Source: Ruminococcus sp.
Lineage (GTDB): Bacteria > Bacillota > Clostridia > Oscillospirales > Ruminococcaceae
Assembly (NCBI GenBank): GCA_017935865.1
Contig: JAGBGT010000060.1
Span: forward strand, 1 to 44,233
Length of the DNA stretch: 44,233 nucleotides
Reading direction: 5' to 3'
The position numbers and the translations under genes are program-made. Positions within the stretch are counted from its first letter, which is position 1, and the number at the start of each line of letters is the position of its first letter. Shown here in pieces: positions 17,596 through 26,638 of this stretch. The notes beneath the pieces are model-generated. The model had not been told where the DNA came from. It ran no database searches and was given only the letters and a program-made list of their open reading frames with translations.

Positions 17596-19914
17596 TTATT
17601 CCTCCGGATATTTCTTTTTTCCATCGACCTTTAACTCGCCATCTTCCTCATATATAGCGATTTCTGAGGTGTCGGACGAACTTTCGATTATGATTTCCGC
17701 AACCCTGTCCTCGATTTCCTGGCGGATAACGCGGCGTATATCTCTTGCGCCGTAGGACTTTCCGTAAGCCTTTTCCGCAATAAGCTCCAGCGCCTTTTCC
17801 GTGTAACTGAGGGCAAGATTCTTTTCGCTCAGCGGCTCTTTCATCTCATCCAGCATGAGAGCGGCAATTCTCGCGTAATCCTCCCTGGTGAGCTGCTTGA
17901 ATACGACGATCTCGTCAATTCTGGCAATAAATTCCGGTCTCAGGAACTCCTTCAAGCCTTTCATCGCCTTATCCTTGGATATCTCGTTAACTGTTTTATT
18001 GAATCCCACGCCGATAGTCTTATCAGTTGAGCCTGCATTCGAGGTCATGCAGATGATCGTGTTCTCGAAATTGACAGTTCTGCCGTGCGCGTCGTCTATT
18101 TTACCCTCGTCGAGGATCTGCATAAGGATATTCATAACGTCCGGATGCGCCTTTTCGATCTCGTCAAAAAGAATAACGGAATACGGCTTTCTGCGTACCT
18201 TTTCCGTTAGCTGACCTGCCTCGTCATAGCCCACATATCCAGGAGGCGAACCGATAAGCCGCGCCACAGAATGCTTCTCCATGTACTCCGTCATGTCCAG
18301 GCGGATCAGCGGCTCTGTGCTGTCAAAAAGCTCTTCGGAGATCGCCTTGACCAGTTCCGTCTTTCCCACGCCTGTAGGGCCGACGAAAATGAACGATGCC
18401 GGTCTGCGCCGCTTGCTAAGCTGAACTCTTGTACGCTTGATCGCCTTTGTCAGCACGGAAACAGCCTCGTCCTGTCCCAGAACGCGCTTCTTCAGAGCGT
18501 CCTCCAGCCGCGCGATCTTCAAAAATTCGGTCTCTGCCACCTTGCTTGCAGGTATTCCCGTCCACAGCTCGATGACCTTTGTGATGTCCTCCTCAGTGAC
18601 CTGTATGTTGTCCGCCGACTCCTGGACTTTTTTCTGCGCGTCCCTTGCATGGATGAGCTTTCCCTTTATCTCCGCGATGGCGGCATAATCCGGCTCAGCT
18701 TCCTCGCTCATGGTCTTTTCCATGCCCTCCAGCACCTCGATCTCTTTGAGAAGCCTTGCATTTTCCGCCAGCTCCGGAGAGCGTATGCTTGCATGGGCGC
18801 ATCCCTCGTCCATGAGGTCTATCGCCTTATCCGGGAGGAATCTGTCTGTGATGTACCGCTCCGACAGAACGGCGCAGACTCTGAGCAGATAGTCGGAAAT
18901 GTGGACTTTGTGGTAGTCCTCGTAGTATTTCTTGATGCCCAGCAGCACGTCAACGGTGTCCTCGATGGTAGGCTCGGAGACCGTTACCGGCTGAAAACGC
19001 CGCTCCAGAGCGGAATCCTTTTCGATATACTTTCTGTACTCGCCGAAAGTCGTTGCGCCGATGACCTGCACCTCGCCCCTTGAAAGCGCCGGCTTGAGGA
19101 TATTCGCCGCATTCATGGAGCCTTCGGAGTCTCCTGCGCCAACCAGATTATGCACCTCGTCGATAAACAGGATTATATTGCCCTCGCGCTTCACCTCGTC
19201 CACAAGACCCTTTACGCGGCTCTCGAACTGTCCCCGGAACTGAGTTCCAGCCACCAGGGCGGTCAGATCGAGCAGGTAGACTTTTTTGTCCGCCAGATTA
19301 AAGGGCACGTTTCCGTCGTTTATCCGCTGAGCTATGCCCTCCGCAATAGCTGTTTTTCCCACGCCCGGCTCGCCGATAAGACAGGGATTATTCTTGGTGC
19401 GTCGGGACAGTATCTGAACCACCCGTGAGATCTCCTTGTCTCTGCCGATTATTCTGTCAAGCTCGCCGTCCGCCGCCTTCTTCGATAGATTGGTGCAGTA
19501 GCTTCCCAGAAATTTGGGTTCCTTTTTTCTTCTGTCGCCCTTATCGGGATCCTTTTTCTCTCTGGCTCTGCCGAAAAATCCGCCTTTCTTCGGAGCTTCC
19601 TTTTCGTCGCCGCCATTCTCTTCGCTGCCGCCCTCCGGCTGACCCGGGCTGAACATATTGGAGAGAAAATCGGGCATAAGACCCGAACCGCCCATTTCAA
19701 AGGCGTCGCCGTCCAGCATCTCCATCATCTGGTCGGAGAACTGATTTATCTCCTCGTCAGTAATTCCCAGCCGGTTCATATACTCCGTCACCTGCGGAAT
19801 ATTCTTTGCCTTTGCGCAGGTAAGGCAAAGACCCTCGTTCTTTTTTTCGCCGCCCTGGACAGAGCTTATGAAAACTACTGCCGGACGCTTCTTGCAATTG
19901 CTGCACATCATCAT
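17596..19914 (-). CDS. clpE: Clp ATPase ClpE (zinc-finger type)
   Basis: This AAA+ unfoldase feeds proteins to ClpP. It has 772 residues with an N-terminal zinc finger (C4, C7, C30, C33) in place of the ClpN repeats, which marks ClpE rather than ClpC. A Lys/Asp-rich linker lies near 100-130. The two ATPase domains have Walker A GEPGVGKTAIAEG and GPTGVGKTELVKA, and Walker B ILFIDEVHNL and ILFDEIEKAHP; a ClpP-docking-like IGVGF lies in the second. Start is set by AGGAGG 9 bases upstream of three consecutive ATGs. No CtsR heptad operator was seen in the short upstream gap; a half CIRCE-like TTAGCACT is there but lacks its partner. Confidence 0.93.
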   Translation of the reverse strand: MMMCSNCKKRPAVVFISSVQGGEKKNEGLCLTCAKAKNIPQVTEYMNRLGITDEEINQFSDQMMEMLDGDAFEMGGSGLMPDFLSNMFSPGQPEGGSEENGGDEKEAPKKGGFFGRAREKKDPDKGDRRKKEPKFLGSYCTNLSKKAADGELDRIIGRDKEISRVVQILSRRTKNNPCLIGEPGVGKTAIAEGIAQRINDGNVPFNLADKKVYLLDLTALVAGTQFRGQFESRVKGLVDEVKREGNIILFIDEVHNLVGAGDSEGSMNAANILKPALSRGEVQVIGATTFGEYRKYIEKDSALERRFQPVTVSEPTIEDTVDVLLGIKKYYEDYHKVHISDYLLRVCAVLSERYITDRFLPDKAIDLMDEGCAHASIRSPELAENARLLKEIEVLEGMEKTMSEEAEPDYAAIAEIKGKLIHARDAQKKVQESADNIQVTEEDITKVIELWTGIPASKVAETEFLKIARLEDALKKRVLGQDEAVSVLTKAIKRTRVQLSKRRRPASFIFVGPTGVGKTELVKAISEELFDSTEPLIRLDMTEYMEKHSVARLIGSPPGYVGYDEAGQLTEKVRRKPYSVILFDEIEKAHPDVMNILMQILDEGKIDDAHGRTVNFENTIICMTSNAGSTDKTIGVGFNKTVNEISKDKAMKGLKEFLRPEFIARIDEIVVFKQLTREDYARIAALMLDEMKEPLSEKNLALSYTEKALELIAEKAYGKSYGARDIRRVIRQEIEDRVAEIIIESSSDTSEIAIYEEDGELKVDGKKKYPEE

Positions 19915-19970
19915 CTGAAAAATTCCTCCTGATAAGTAACCGTATCCATTATATAATTAGCACTATATTG

Positions 19971-20876
19971 CTACATCTTAGCTATCATCCCGTAAAAAAA
20001 TCTGAACACAAACGACTTTTCCACAACATGGTTGTTGAAAAACAGCATCTCATCGCTGCCGAGGACTGCCGACAGCCTCACCGCCGCAGCAGCCGCAAGC
20101 ACCACAAATGCTCCTGCCACTGCGCCCGATATCGCTCCTATAATATGATTTAACGCGCCTGCCGCACTGCCTCCGTCCCTGTTTCCTGCAAAAGACCTGA
20201 TGATCGCCGTCAGCGCAAGCCAGAAAACCAGTAACAATACCGCAAACGAAGCCAGCCGGAACATCGTTCTGTATGCCGGAGCTGTACAGTTTTCGCCTAT
20301 ATAATCCGCCGCCTTTGCCGAAACCTCCTGCCGGAGGAGCGGTATCAGCTCCTGCATCATACCGGGGTTTTTTCTCACCTCGTCCGCCGCCGTCTCAGCC
20401 GCGAATTTGCTCAGACTTTCCCCGACGATCTCGCCGATCACCACAGCGTAGCCCTCATGAACTTTTTCCACCAGCACCTGGGAGTCCTCCTCCAGCCGGC
20501 TGGAATTGACGTTGTTGACATATTTAGCGATCGCCTCGTCGTACTGCACATCTGTCCTATCAAGTATTTCGCCCAGCTTTTTGCGGTCGACCCTGATCGA
20601 ATATCCCATATTCTCCAGATAAACCGCCATTTCATCGCTGAATGTGTCCGGAGACAGGCGCTGCTCAAGCTTCCGCACATCCCCCGACTTTACCGCTATC
20701 TGCCGCAGACCGTCGGAAACTGCGCCGCTGATGCCAAAGGCAAGCATCACGGACAATAATCCTCCAACGGCTGCAAAAACGCCTTTCATCGCTCCCTTTT
20801 TGCCCCATATAAAGGCGCATACCAGAATTATCGCCACCGCGAGAACGTCATAAAACCACCAGAATTGTGAACCCAT
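19971..20876 (-). CDS. CvpA-like membrane protein
   Basis: This 301-residue protein looks like the CvpA (colicin V production) family. Four hydrophobic segments are visible: about 7-25, 30-50, 206-228 and 248-270. Between the second and third is a long soluble helical region of about 150 residues, which is larger than in simple CvpA proteins. The ATG at 20876 is preferred over upstream in-frame ATGs because GGAGAGG lies about 9 bases before it. Role unknown; CvpA relatives in Firmicutes are linked to envelope or division functions. It sits between the DUF5711 and clpE genes in one direction. Confidence 0.65.
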   Translation of the reverse strand: MGSQFWWFYDVLAVAIILVCAFIWGKKGAMKGVFAAVGGLLSVMLAFGISGAVSDGLRQIAVKSGDVRKLEQRLSPDTFSDEMAVYLENMGYSIRVDRKKLGEILDRTDVQYDEAIAKYVNNVNSSRLEEDSQVLVEKVHEGYAVVIGEIVGESLSKFAAETAADEVRKNPGMMQELIPLLRQEVSAKAADYIGENCTAPAYRTMFRLASFAVLLLVFWLALTAIIRSFAGNRDGGSAAGALNHIIGAISGAVAGAFVVLAAAAAVRLSAVLGSDEMLFFNNHVVEKSFVFRFFYGMIAKM

Positions 20877-20894
20877 TTTCTTCATCCTCTCCAA

Positions 20895-20931
20895 GGGCAA
20901 TCCGCACAAAGCGCGCCTGACAGCTTTGCCC
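20895..20931 (-). repeat. Family A element, short end fragment
   Basis: This 37-base piece matches the terminal 35 bases of family A (GGCAA, CCGCACAAAG, CGCCTGAC, GCTTTGC in that order) with a few changes. It folds on itself: GGGCAA/TTGCCC at the ends and CAAAGC (20907-20912) with GCTTTG (20923-20928) inside. It spans the stop codon of the DUF5711 gene (20931-20933) and lies before the CvpA-like start. It may be a deletion derivative or a solo terminal hairpin. Confidence 0.55.
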
Positions 20932-22097
20932 TAACTTTCATAATCTATTCTGTCGATCGTATTGAAACTTTTCAGGAAAACATATTCGTCGCTTCTCACA
21001 AAACCGGTGTAGGAATCGTTTACCTGTGCCGTGGAGCGGAGTTTTCCGGTAAAATCATAGGCGTAGATGCAGTCCTGCGTCATGACATATGCCAGACCGT
21101 CGAAAACCTCCGCGTCAATGAGAGGGCTGTCGAAGCTTATGCTAATGGGCGAATCTCCGCTGCCATTGAAAAGGGTCATGATGTAACGCCTCGTATCTTT
21201 GCCGTTTGTGACGACGACCGCCTTACCGTTTTCGCAGCCGCCTCCTGCAAGATCGCCGTCGTATCTGAAAAGGGAATTTATCTGCCCTGCGCCGTCAACA
21301 TATCCGCAGGCGTCAAAGCCCAGAACGAACGCGCCATTACTTGTGCTGTAGACCTCCGTTCCCATGGTATCAAGCCCGGGAGATTCCCATTTATCGCTGT
21401 TTTCCGTGAACTTTATATCCTGGACAGAAGTCACCAGCGAGCCGTTTTCCGCGTAAATATAACTGAGAACGCAGCCGTTGCTCTCGTCGGTAAAGCAGAT
21501 GTCGTTGACGCGCTCCATGCACTTCCGCTCGTAGATCCTCTTCCCCTTGTTGTCATATACTGTCATCACGCAGGAGTAGTTGTCAGACTCCGTCACCACA
21601 GCGGTATATCCCTCTTCGCTGAGGCGGACGAACAGGATATTGTCCTCCGTCTCCTTTTTATAGAGCACGCCGTCCACATCCTCCACACTGAAATTGAAGC
21701 CGCCGTTTTCATAGAGCAGCGCCCTGCCGTTAACTGTATTCATAACGGCGTTGGTATATGTATGCTGACGCCGGTTTAACTGTCCGCCCTCCTCGTTGTA
21801 GATGCAGATGCTTGAATCGCTGAGAACGAAGATCATGTCGTCGGAGCCGCTGAGCTGGTAATCTCCGCCGCCGCTTATTTCTATGGGGAAGTTTCCCTCC
21901 GCCAGCTTACCGTCGTTGATGATCGTAGTCGCCTGCTTACCAAGTCCCCGGAGCTTCGGCATCCACGAATCCCGTGTAGCATACAGAACTCCGCCGAGAA
22001 TAACGACGACAAGGATCACGGCAAGCTTCACCAGACGCTGCTTTCGCTTCTGTTTCTTTTTTACTGCGATAATATCCTCTGAGCTATACATCGGCAT
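20931..22097 (-). CDS. DUF5711-family membrane-anchored protein
   Basis: This 388-residue protein has a basic cytoplasmic start (KKKQKRKQR, residues 13-21), one membrane helix at about 25-43 (LAVILVVVILGGVLYA) and a large outer domain of short beta repeats, likely a beta-propeller with phrases such as GDYQLSGSDDMIFVLSDSSI and DCIYAYDFTGK. It fits the DUF5711 family, whose role is unknown. AAGGGG upstream of the ATG is a fair ribosome binding site. It lies between truA and the CvpA-like gene with the same direction, and its stop codon is inside a small family A fragment. Confidence 0.75.
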   Translation of the reverse strand: MPMYSSEDIIAVKKKQKRKQRLVKLAVILVVVILGGVLYATRDSWMPKLRGLGKQATTIINDGKLAEGNFPIEISGGGDYQLSGSDDMIFVLSDSSICIYNEEGGQLNRRQHTYTNAVMNTVNGRALLYENGGFNFSVEDVDGVLYKKETEDNILFVRLSEEGYTAVVTESDNYSCVMTVYDNKGKRIYERKCMERVNDICFTDESNGCVLSYIYAENGSLVTSVQDIKFTENSDKWESPGLDTMGTEVYSTSNGAFVLGFDACGYVDGAGQINSLFRYDGDLAGGGCENGKAVVVTNGKDTRRYIMTLFNGSGDSPISISFDSPLIDAEVFDGLAYVMTQDCIYAYDFTGKLRSTAQVNDSYTGFVRSDEYVFLKSFNTIDRIDYES

Positions 22098-22144
22098 TTT
22101 ATTATCACCCCTTATCTATTTGTACTTGTCCTGGCTGTATCATC

Positions 22145-22879
22145 CTAATAAAAAACTCTGTTGAGATAAAGACCGTGAGCCATCGCCGTTCTGCCGGCTT
22201 TCAGCCTGTCACGGGCTTCAAGGATCGCCGGGATCTGGTCAGGCTCTATCCTGCCCTCGCTGACGTCAAGAAGCGTCCCTGCAATTATCCTAATCATATT
22301 ATATAAAAAACCGTCGCCTTTTACAAGTAGTATCACAGAATCTCCATAATTTTCTATTTCCAGTGAATAAATTGTTCTCACAGTTGTTGATACTGATGTA
22401 CAGTCCGCACAAAAGCTTGCGAAGTCATGAGTGCCGACCAGATGCGCTGCCGCCGCTTTTGCACGTTCCGCATTGAATTTCCGGCGGTAGTGATAGGCAA
22501 GGTCTGCTCCGAAAGGGTCTTTGGACTCGCTGCAATGTATCTTGTAGATGTACTCCTTTCCCCGGCAGTCGAACCGGGCGTGAAAATCCAGGGGCGCATC
22601 CTCGCAGCTAAGGATAGAAATATCGTCCGGAAGCTCTCCATTGACTCCCCGGCAGAAGCCGATAGTCCGGATATTGCTCTCTGTTTTCACATTGAAGCAG
22701 AAATTATTCGCATGGACTCCCGTATCCGTCCTGGAGCAGCCGATTATGCCGACCTGCTCATTGAGGACTTTAGACACGGCGCGCTCCAGAACCTCCTGAA
22801 CCGTCAGAGCATTTGACTGCCGCTGAAATCCGTGGTATTTAGTCCCCCGGTACGCCGTCATCACTTTCAGATTTCTCAT
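22145..22879 (-). CDS. truA: tRNA pseudouridine(38-40) synthase
   Basis: TruA makes pseudouridine at positions 38-40 of the tRNA anticodon arm. The protein has 245 residues. The catalytic aspartate is D52 in GCSRTDTGVHANNF; the N-terminal AYRGTKYHGFQRQ and C-terminal KGDGFLYNMIRIIAGTLLDV are family text. GGAGG 6 bases upstream supports ATG 22879, which lies 41 bases inside the preceding membrane-protein gene; an in-frame start at 22981 would overlap that gene more deeply and lacks TruA homology. In many Firmicutes truA follows ecfT directly; here a YfhO-type gene intervenes. Confidence 0.95.
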   Translation of the reverse strand: MRNLKVMTAYRGTKYHGFQRQSNALTVQEVLERAVSKVLNEQVGIIGCSRTDTGVHANNFCFNVKTESNIRTIGFCRGVNGELPDDISILSCEDAPLDFHARFDCRGKEYIYKIHCSESKDPFGADLAYHYRRKFNAERAKAAAAHLVGTHDFASFCADCTSVSTTVRTIYSLEIENYGDSVILLVKGDGFLYNMIRIIAGTLLDVSEGRIEPDQIPAILEARDRLKAGRTAMAHGLYLNRVFY

Positions 22880-25766
22880 TTTCTTCCTCCGGAATTTCCT
22901 GTTCATCCGTCCGCTCCTCTGAGGCAGTCTCCTGCGCTTCTCCGGATACGGCGGCTTCAACAGGTTCTTCGATAATTTCAATTATTTCACCGTATTCATC
23001 GGTTTCGGCGATCTCCGCCTGCGGAGCATTCTTCCGCCGCCGGGAATCCAGCCAGACAAAGAGGATAAGCAGTCCAAATGCGCTAAAGCTTACAACAAGA
23101 CCTGTTTTAAATCCTTCCGGGCTGTATTTCAGCAGTATCTCATGCTCTCCGGCAGTAATGTCAGCGCCTGTCATTGCGTCGAGAACCGGAAAAGTCTCCG
23201 TCTTTTTGCCGTCCACATACAGGCTCCAGCCCTTTTCGTAGGGAATTGAGAGGTACAGCACGCCGTCTGCCGCCGCACTGATACTGCCTTCTATCCTTGT
23301 ATCGTCAAACTCCGTAAGCTTTAGCTGCTCGTCCGCCAGACTGTTGTACATCTCGTCATACTTGACCTTATCCAGGGAATAGACCACGAACTCATAGACT
23401 CCGGCTATTTTTTCCGCCGGGAAATTCAGCTCCAGCGTGACAGTCTCCCCCGGCTGAACGTCGCCCATTGGGAAAACCACCGGATAGTCGCTGAAAGACA
23501 CATTGCTCTCCACCGACGAGCCGTTCTTTGTTACGTTGATGCTGTCGTAGCAGCCGTTTTTTCCGTAGCCGAAGAGACAGCCGTTCTCCACGCCGACAAA
23601 GTCGTAGTCGGCATCCACGCCGCCTACTCCAAGTGCCGAGAAGCTATAGTGTCCGTAGCTCTTCTTCAAAGGCTCCATATTGTTGTAATGGGCAAGAACG
23701 ACCGGCTGGGGCGTGAAAAGTTCCCTGTCGATGCCGGAGGCAAGCCGCATAAGCCGATTCTGGTACTCGAAAGGATTCTCTCCCGGAACTTCCTGCAAAT
23801 ACTTGATATCGCTGTTCATCATGAATCCCAGCGAAAGAGGATGGGTATTCCTGTACATATTGACAGAGCCGGAAACCGCGTACTCCTCCAGATACGGATT
23901 CGGCTCGGGGATAGGGCCGTTCCTGGAGATAATATAATCTATCCCCAGTATTCCGTTTACCACCGGAGTTGAGGTTCTGTAGTAGAAGCGGTTTCCCGCC
24001 TCGGAGGCATAAAGTCCCAGCCGCTTGAACAGCTTAGTCACCGAAACATTCGCCGACGAGGAAAACTGCGAAACGCCCTTATAGCCGTAGAGAGCGCTGT
24101 CGTTAAGCGTGTATGTCCCTGTCATTTCCGCACGGCTGAACAGCGACTCCGCCTCGTCCGCATTCATCTGCGCCAGAACGTCCTGTACGCCCTCCAGTTG
24201 AGTGGGATATGAGGCGTAGTCGGAAGAGCCGACCGTCTTTACGCCCAGCACGGCGTTTGCCGAAAGCTCTGTAAAAACTGCCGCCGCCAGTCCCAGATTG
24301 AGAACAGACCGGCGCAGCACGGTATTCTTCAACGGCAGAAGCCTGCACGCCACAAATATCAGAATATACGCGCCGGTGATTATCAGCGAGCTTTTGAAGG
24401 CGGCGTCCATGACCAAGCTCTCCTCCGACGCCTTGACGGAGCTGTAGCTGCACCAGAACACCGCTCCCGGCCCGAGTATCAGCAGGAAGAGCTGATAGAT
24501 CTTGATGCCGCGGCGCGTCATAATATCATATGCCCGGAAAGCCGCCGCCGTCAGCACAAAGCTGAATATGAAAGAGTAGCGGTAGGGCAGTTGATTGGTG
24601 ATGTGAAAGCCGTGCCAGATGTAATTCAGCTTGTTCATATTGCAGCTTACCGCAATAATCGCCAGCATCAGCACGGCGGAGATCTTCTCCCGTATCTTGA
24701 TCCCTGCGGAGAATACGAAAACTCCGATAAGGACTACTGCAAGCATTCCGCAGGCAAGATTGGGCAAGCCGTCCTTAGCCGTGGGCGGACTGTATGAGAG
24801 AAGATTCCCGAAGATTTCCTGCCACTTGTGATACCATTCCGTGGTCTGTGGGAAAACGTTATTTGCGCTGTGAGTCAGCTTCAGGGCGAAATATGACGGC
24901 AGCAGCATAAACGCTCCCAGACCGATACCGATAACGGAGGAGCGGACAATTAGCCAGAGCTTGATAAAAAAATTCTTCACGCCGTCCCAGTTGATAACAG
25001 CGGCGGCGGCAAACATGAATACAGAGAAAATGCAGGTGAAAAAGCCGATGTAGTAGTTCGATATCAGCGACAGCGCAAGAGATATAGTATAGCAGAGCCA
25101 TTTTTTCTCCCGGCACATCGCCGTTATCCCCAGCATAACGAGTGGGAACAGGGCGACGGTATCGAACCACATAACGTTCCAGTAATAGCCCAGCATATAG
25201 GAGCAGAGGGCGAACATGGAGGAGAAAACCACGATAGAAAAGTCTTTCCGCTTAAAGACATATCTCAGGAAGCAACTGAAAAACGCGCCTGCAAAGCCGA
25301 TCTTCGCCGCCAGGATATATGTCATGACCTCCCGGCTGTGCTCCTCGCTGAAAAGCGCCGATATCCAGTTCAGCGGACTTGCGGCATAGTAGGAGATAAG
25401 AGAGAGAAAATTCGTTCCCATGCCGTTCTGCCATGAATAGAGGAATGAGCCGCCGGTGAGCAGCTTCTCCCGGACAACGCGGAAAAACGGGAAGTACTGA
25501 TGCCACAGATCCACGACCAGCATCTGCCTGTCGCCGTTCAGCCCGAAAGATGTCTCATTCGTTGCCTTGTCTGTGACAAAGAAAAAGCTATGGATGCCCT
25601 CCGTCTTAAAAGCATGGAGCATAAAGAAAAACGGTATGCAAAAAGCGAGTATGAAATACAGCACACCCTTGTCATACAGAATATTAAACGCCCTGCTGTT
25701 TCTCAATCTATCGCAGGACAGCCGTCTATTGGCGTTTTTCGGTATTTTCACTGTGTTATCTTCCAT
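22839..25766 (-). CDS. YfhO-family large membrane protein
   Basis: This 975-residue protein is of the YfhO family, polytopic proteins related to glycosyltransferase C-type folds and linked in Firmicutes to glycosylation of teichoic acids. The N-terminal half has about a dozen membrane helices with GDRQMLVVDLWHQYFPF and YSWQNGMGTNFLSL between the first ones, as is typical. A large outer beta domain follows (about 550-880), then a final helix near 895-915 and an acidic cytoplasmic tail of about 60 residues rich in Glu. AAAGGAAAAG supports ATG 25766; the preceding in-frame codons belong to the ecfT end region. The gene sits unusually between ecfT and truA. Confidence 0.85.
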   Translation of the reverse strand: MEDNTVKIPKNANRRLSCDRLRNSRAFNILYDKGVLYFILAFCIPFFFMLHAFKTEGIHSFFFVTDKATNETSFGLNGDRQMLVVDLWHQYFPFFRVVREKLLTGGSFLYSWQNGMGTNFLSLISYYAASPLNWISALFSEEHSREVMTYILAAKIGFAGAFFSCFLRYVFKRKDFSIVVFSSMFALCSYMLGYYWNVMWFDTVALFPLVMLGITAMCREKKWLCYTISLALSLISNYYIGFFTCIFSVFMFAAAAVINWDGVKNFFIKLWLIVRSSVIGIGLGAFMLLPSYFALKLTHSANNVFPQTTEWYHKWQEIFGNLLSYSPPTAKDGLPNLACGMLAVVLIGVFVFSAGIKIREKISAVLMLAIIAVSCNMNKLNYIWHGFHITNQLPYRYSFIFSFVLTAAAFRAYDIMTRRGIKIYQLFLLILGPGAVFWCSYSSVKASEESLVMDAAFKSSLIITGAYILIFVACRLLPLKNTVLRRSVLNLGLAAAVFTELSANAVLGVKTVGSSDYASYPTQLEGVQDVLAQMNADEAESLFSRAEMTGTYTLNDSALYGYKGVSQFSSSANVSVTKLFKRLGLYASEAGNRFYYRTSTPVVNGILGIDYIISRNGPIPEPNPYLEEYAVSGSVNMYRNTHPLSLGFMMNSDIKYLQEVPGENPFEYQNRLMRLASGIDRELFTPQPVVLAHYNNMEPLKKSYGHYSFSALGVGGVDADYDFVGVENGCLFGYGKNGCYDSINVTKNGSSVESNVSFSDYPVVFPMGDVQPGETVTLELNFPAEKIAGVYEFVVYSLDKVKYDEMYNSLADEQLKLTEFDDTRIEGSISAAADGVLYLSIPYEKGWSLYVDGKKTETFPVLDAMTGADITAGEHEILLKYSPEGFKTGLVVSFSAFGLLILFVWLDSRRRKNAPQAEIAETDEYGEIIEIIEEPVEAAVSGEAQETASEERTDEQEIPEEENEKSESDDGVPGD

Positions 25767-25819
25767 TATCTTTTCCTTTCGATGCCTGTGACAAAAGTTC
25801 TGATAAACCTGTTCTGATA

Positions 25820-26638
25820 TTATATCCCGAATTGCTTCAATAAAATATTCAGCACAATAGTTCCTGCCAGGAAAACCACCGTAACAGTCAGGGCGATATA
25901 GTCCCTTGCCGCCGATCTCAACTGGCGGAGTCTTGTCCTGCCGTCTCCGCCCCTGTAGCAGCGGCACTCCATTGCGGTGGCAAGCTCGTCTGCACGGCGG
26001 AATGAGGAAATAAACAGCGGAACAAGAATGGAGATCATGTTCTTCGCCCTTGTCATAAAGCTTCCGGAGTCGATTTCCGCTCCCCTTGCCTTCTGCGCGG
26101 ACATTATCTTGTCGGTCTCCTCGATAAGCGTCGGGATAAACCGCAGCGCAATGGACATCATCATGGCAAGCTCGTGAACCGGGACTTTTATCTTTTTAAG
26201 AGGTGAGAGCAGCCGCTCTATAGCGTCCGTCAGGGTGATAGGCGACGTGGTGTAGGTCAGCAGCGAGCTGCCTGTTATCAGCAGGACTATCCTGATTATC
26301 ATGAATACGCTGGTGCGCACACCGTCCTCCGTTATTTCAATGAATTTCCACTTGAAGAGGACGTCGCCGCCGTCCAGGAAAAGGACGTTGAGAACCGCCG
26401 TCAGCACCAGAAACGGCAGCAGCGGTCTCAGGCTCTTGAAAAACATCTTTACCGGAATTTTCGACAAAGCTATGGCGATAATCGTATAGACCGCGCCAAG
26501 AGCCAGACAGAATACGCTGCTTCCGGTGAAGAGCATGACAATGTATATCAGGGTCATTACAATCTTGAACCTGGGGTCAAGGCGGTGTATAAGGCTGTTT
26601 CCCGGGAAATACTGTCCTATGGTGATATCTCTCAGCAT
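25820..26638 (-). CDS. ecfT: ECF transporter transmembrane subunit EcfT
   Basis: EcfT is the membrane scaffold of group II energy-coupling factor transporters, joining EcfA1/EcfA2 to exchangeable vitamin-binding S subunits. The protein has 272 residues. GQYFPGNSLIHRLDPRFKI is the family opening, five to six hydrophobic segments follow, and the two coupling helices end in the Ala-Arg-Gly-type motifs AQKARGAEID and AMECRCYRGG. The start overlaps the ecfA2 end by 7 bases. No S subunit gene is present, consistent with a shared ECF module serving several S subunits elsewhere. Confidence 0.93.
   Translation of the reverse strand: MLRDITIGQYFPGNSLIHRLDPRFKIVMTLIYIVMLFTGSSVFCLALGAVYTIIAIALSKIPVKMFFKSLRPLLPFLVLTAVLNVLFLDGGDVLFKWKFIEITEDGVRTSVFMIIRIVLLITGSSLLTYTTSPITLTDAIERLLSPLKKIKVPVHELAMMMSIALRFIPTLIEETDKIMSAQKARGAEIDSGSFMTRAKNMISILVPLFISSFRRADELATAMECRCYRGGDGRTRLRQLRSAARDYIALTVTVVFLAGTIVLNILLKQFGI

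Noticed and set aside
19958..19973. CIRCE or CtsR operator before clpE
   Set aside because: TTAGCACT is present, but the matching GAGTGCTAA arm is missing and no CtsR heptad pair was found.
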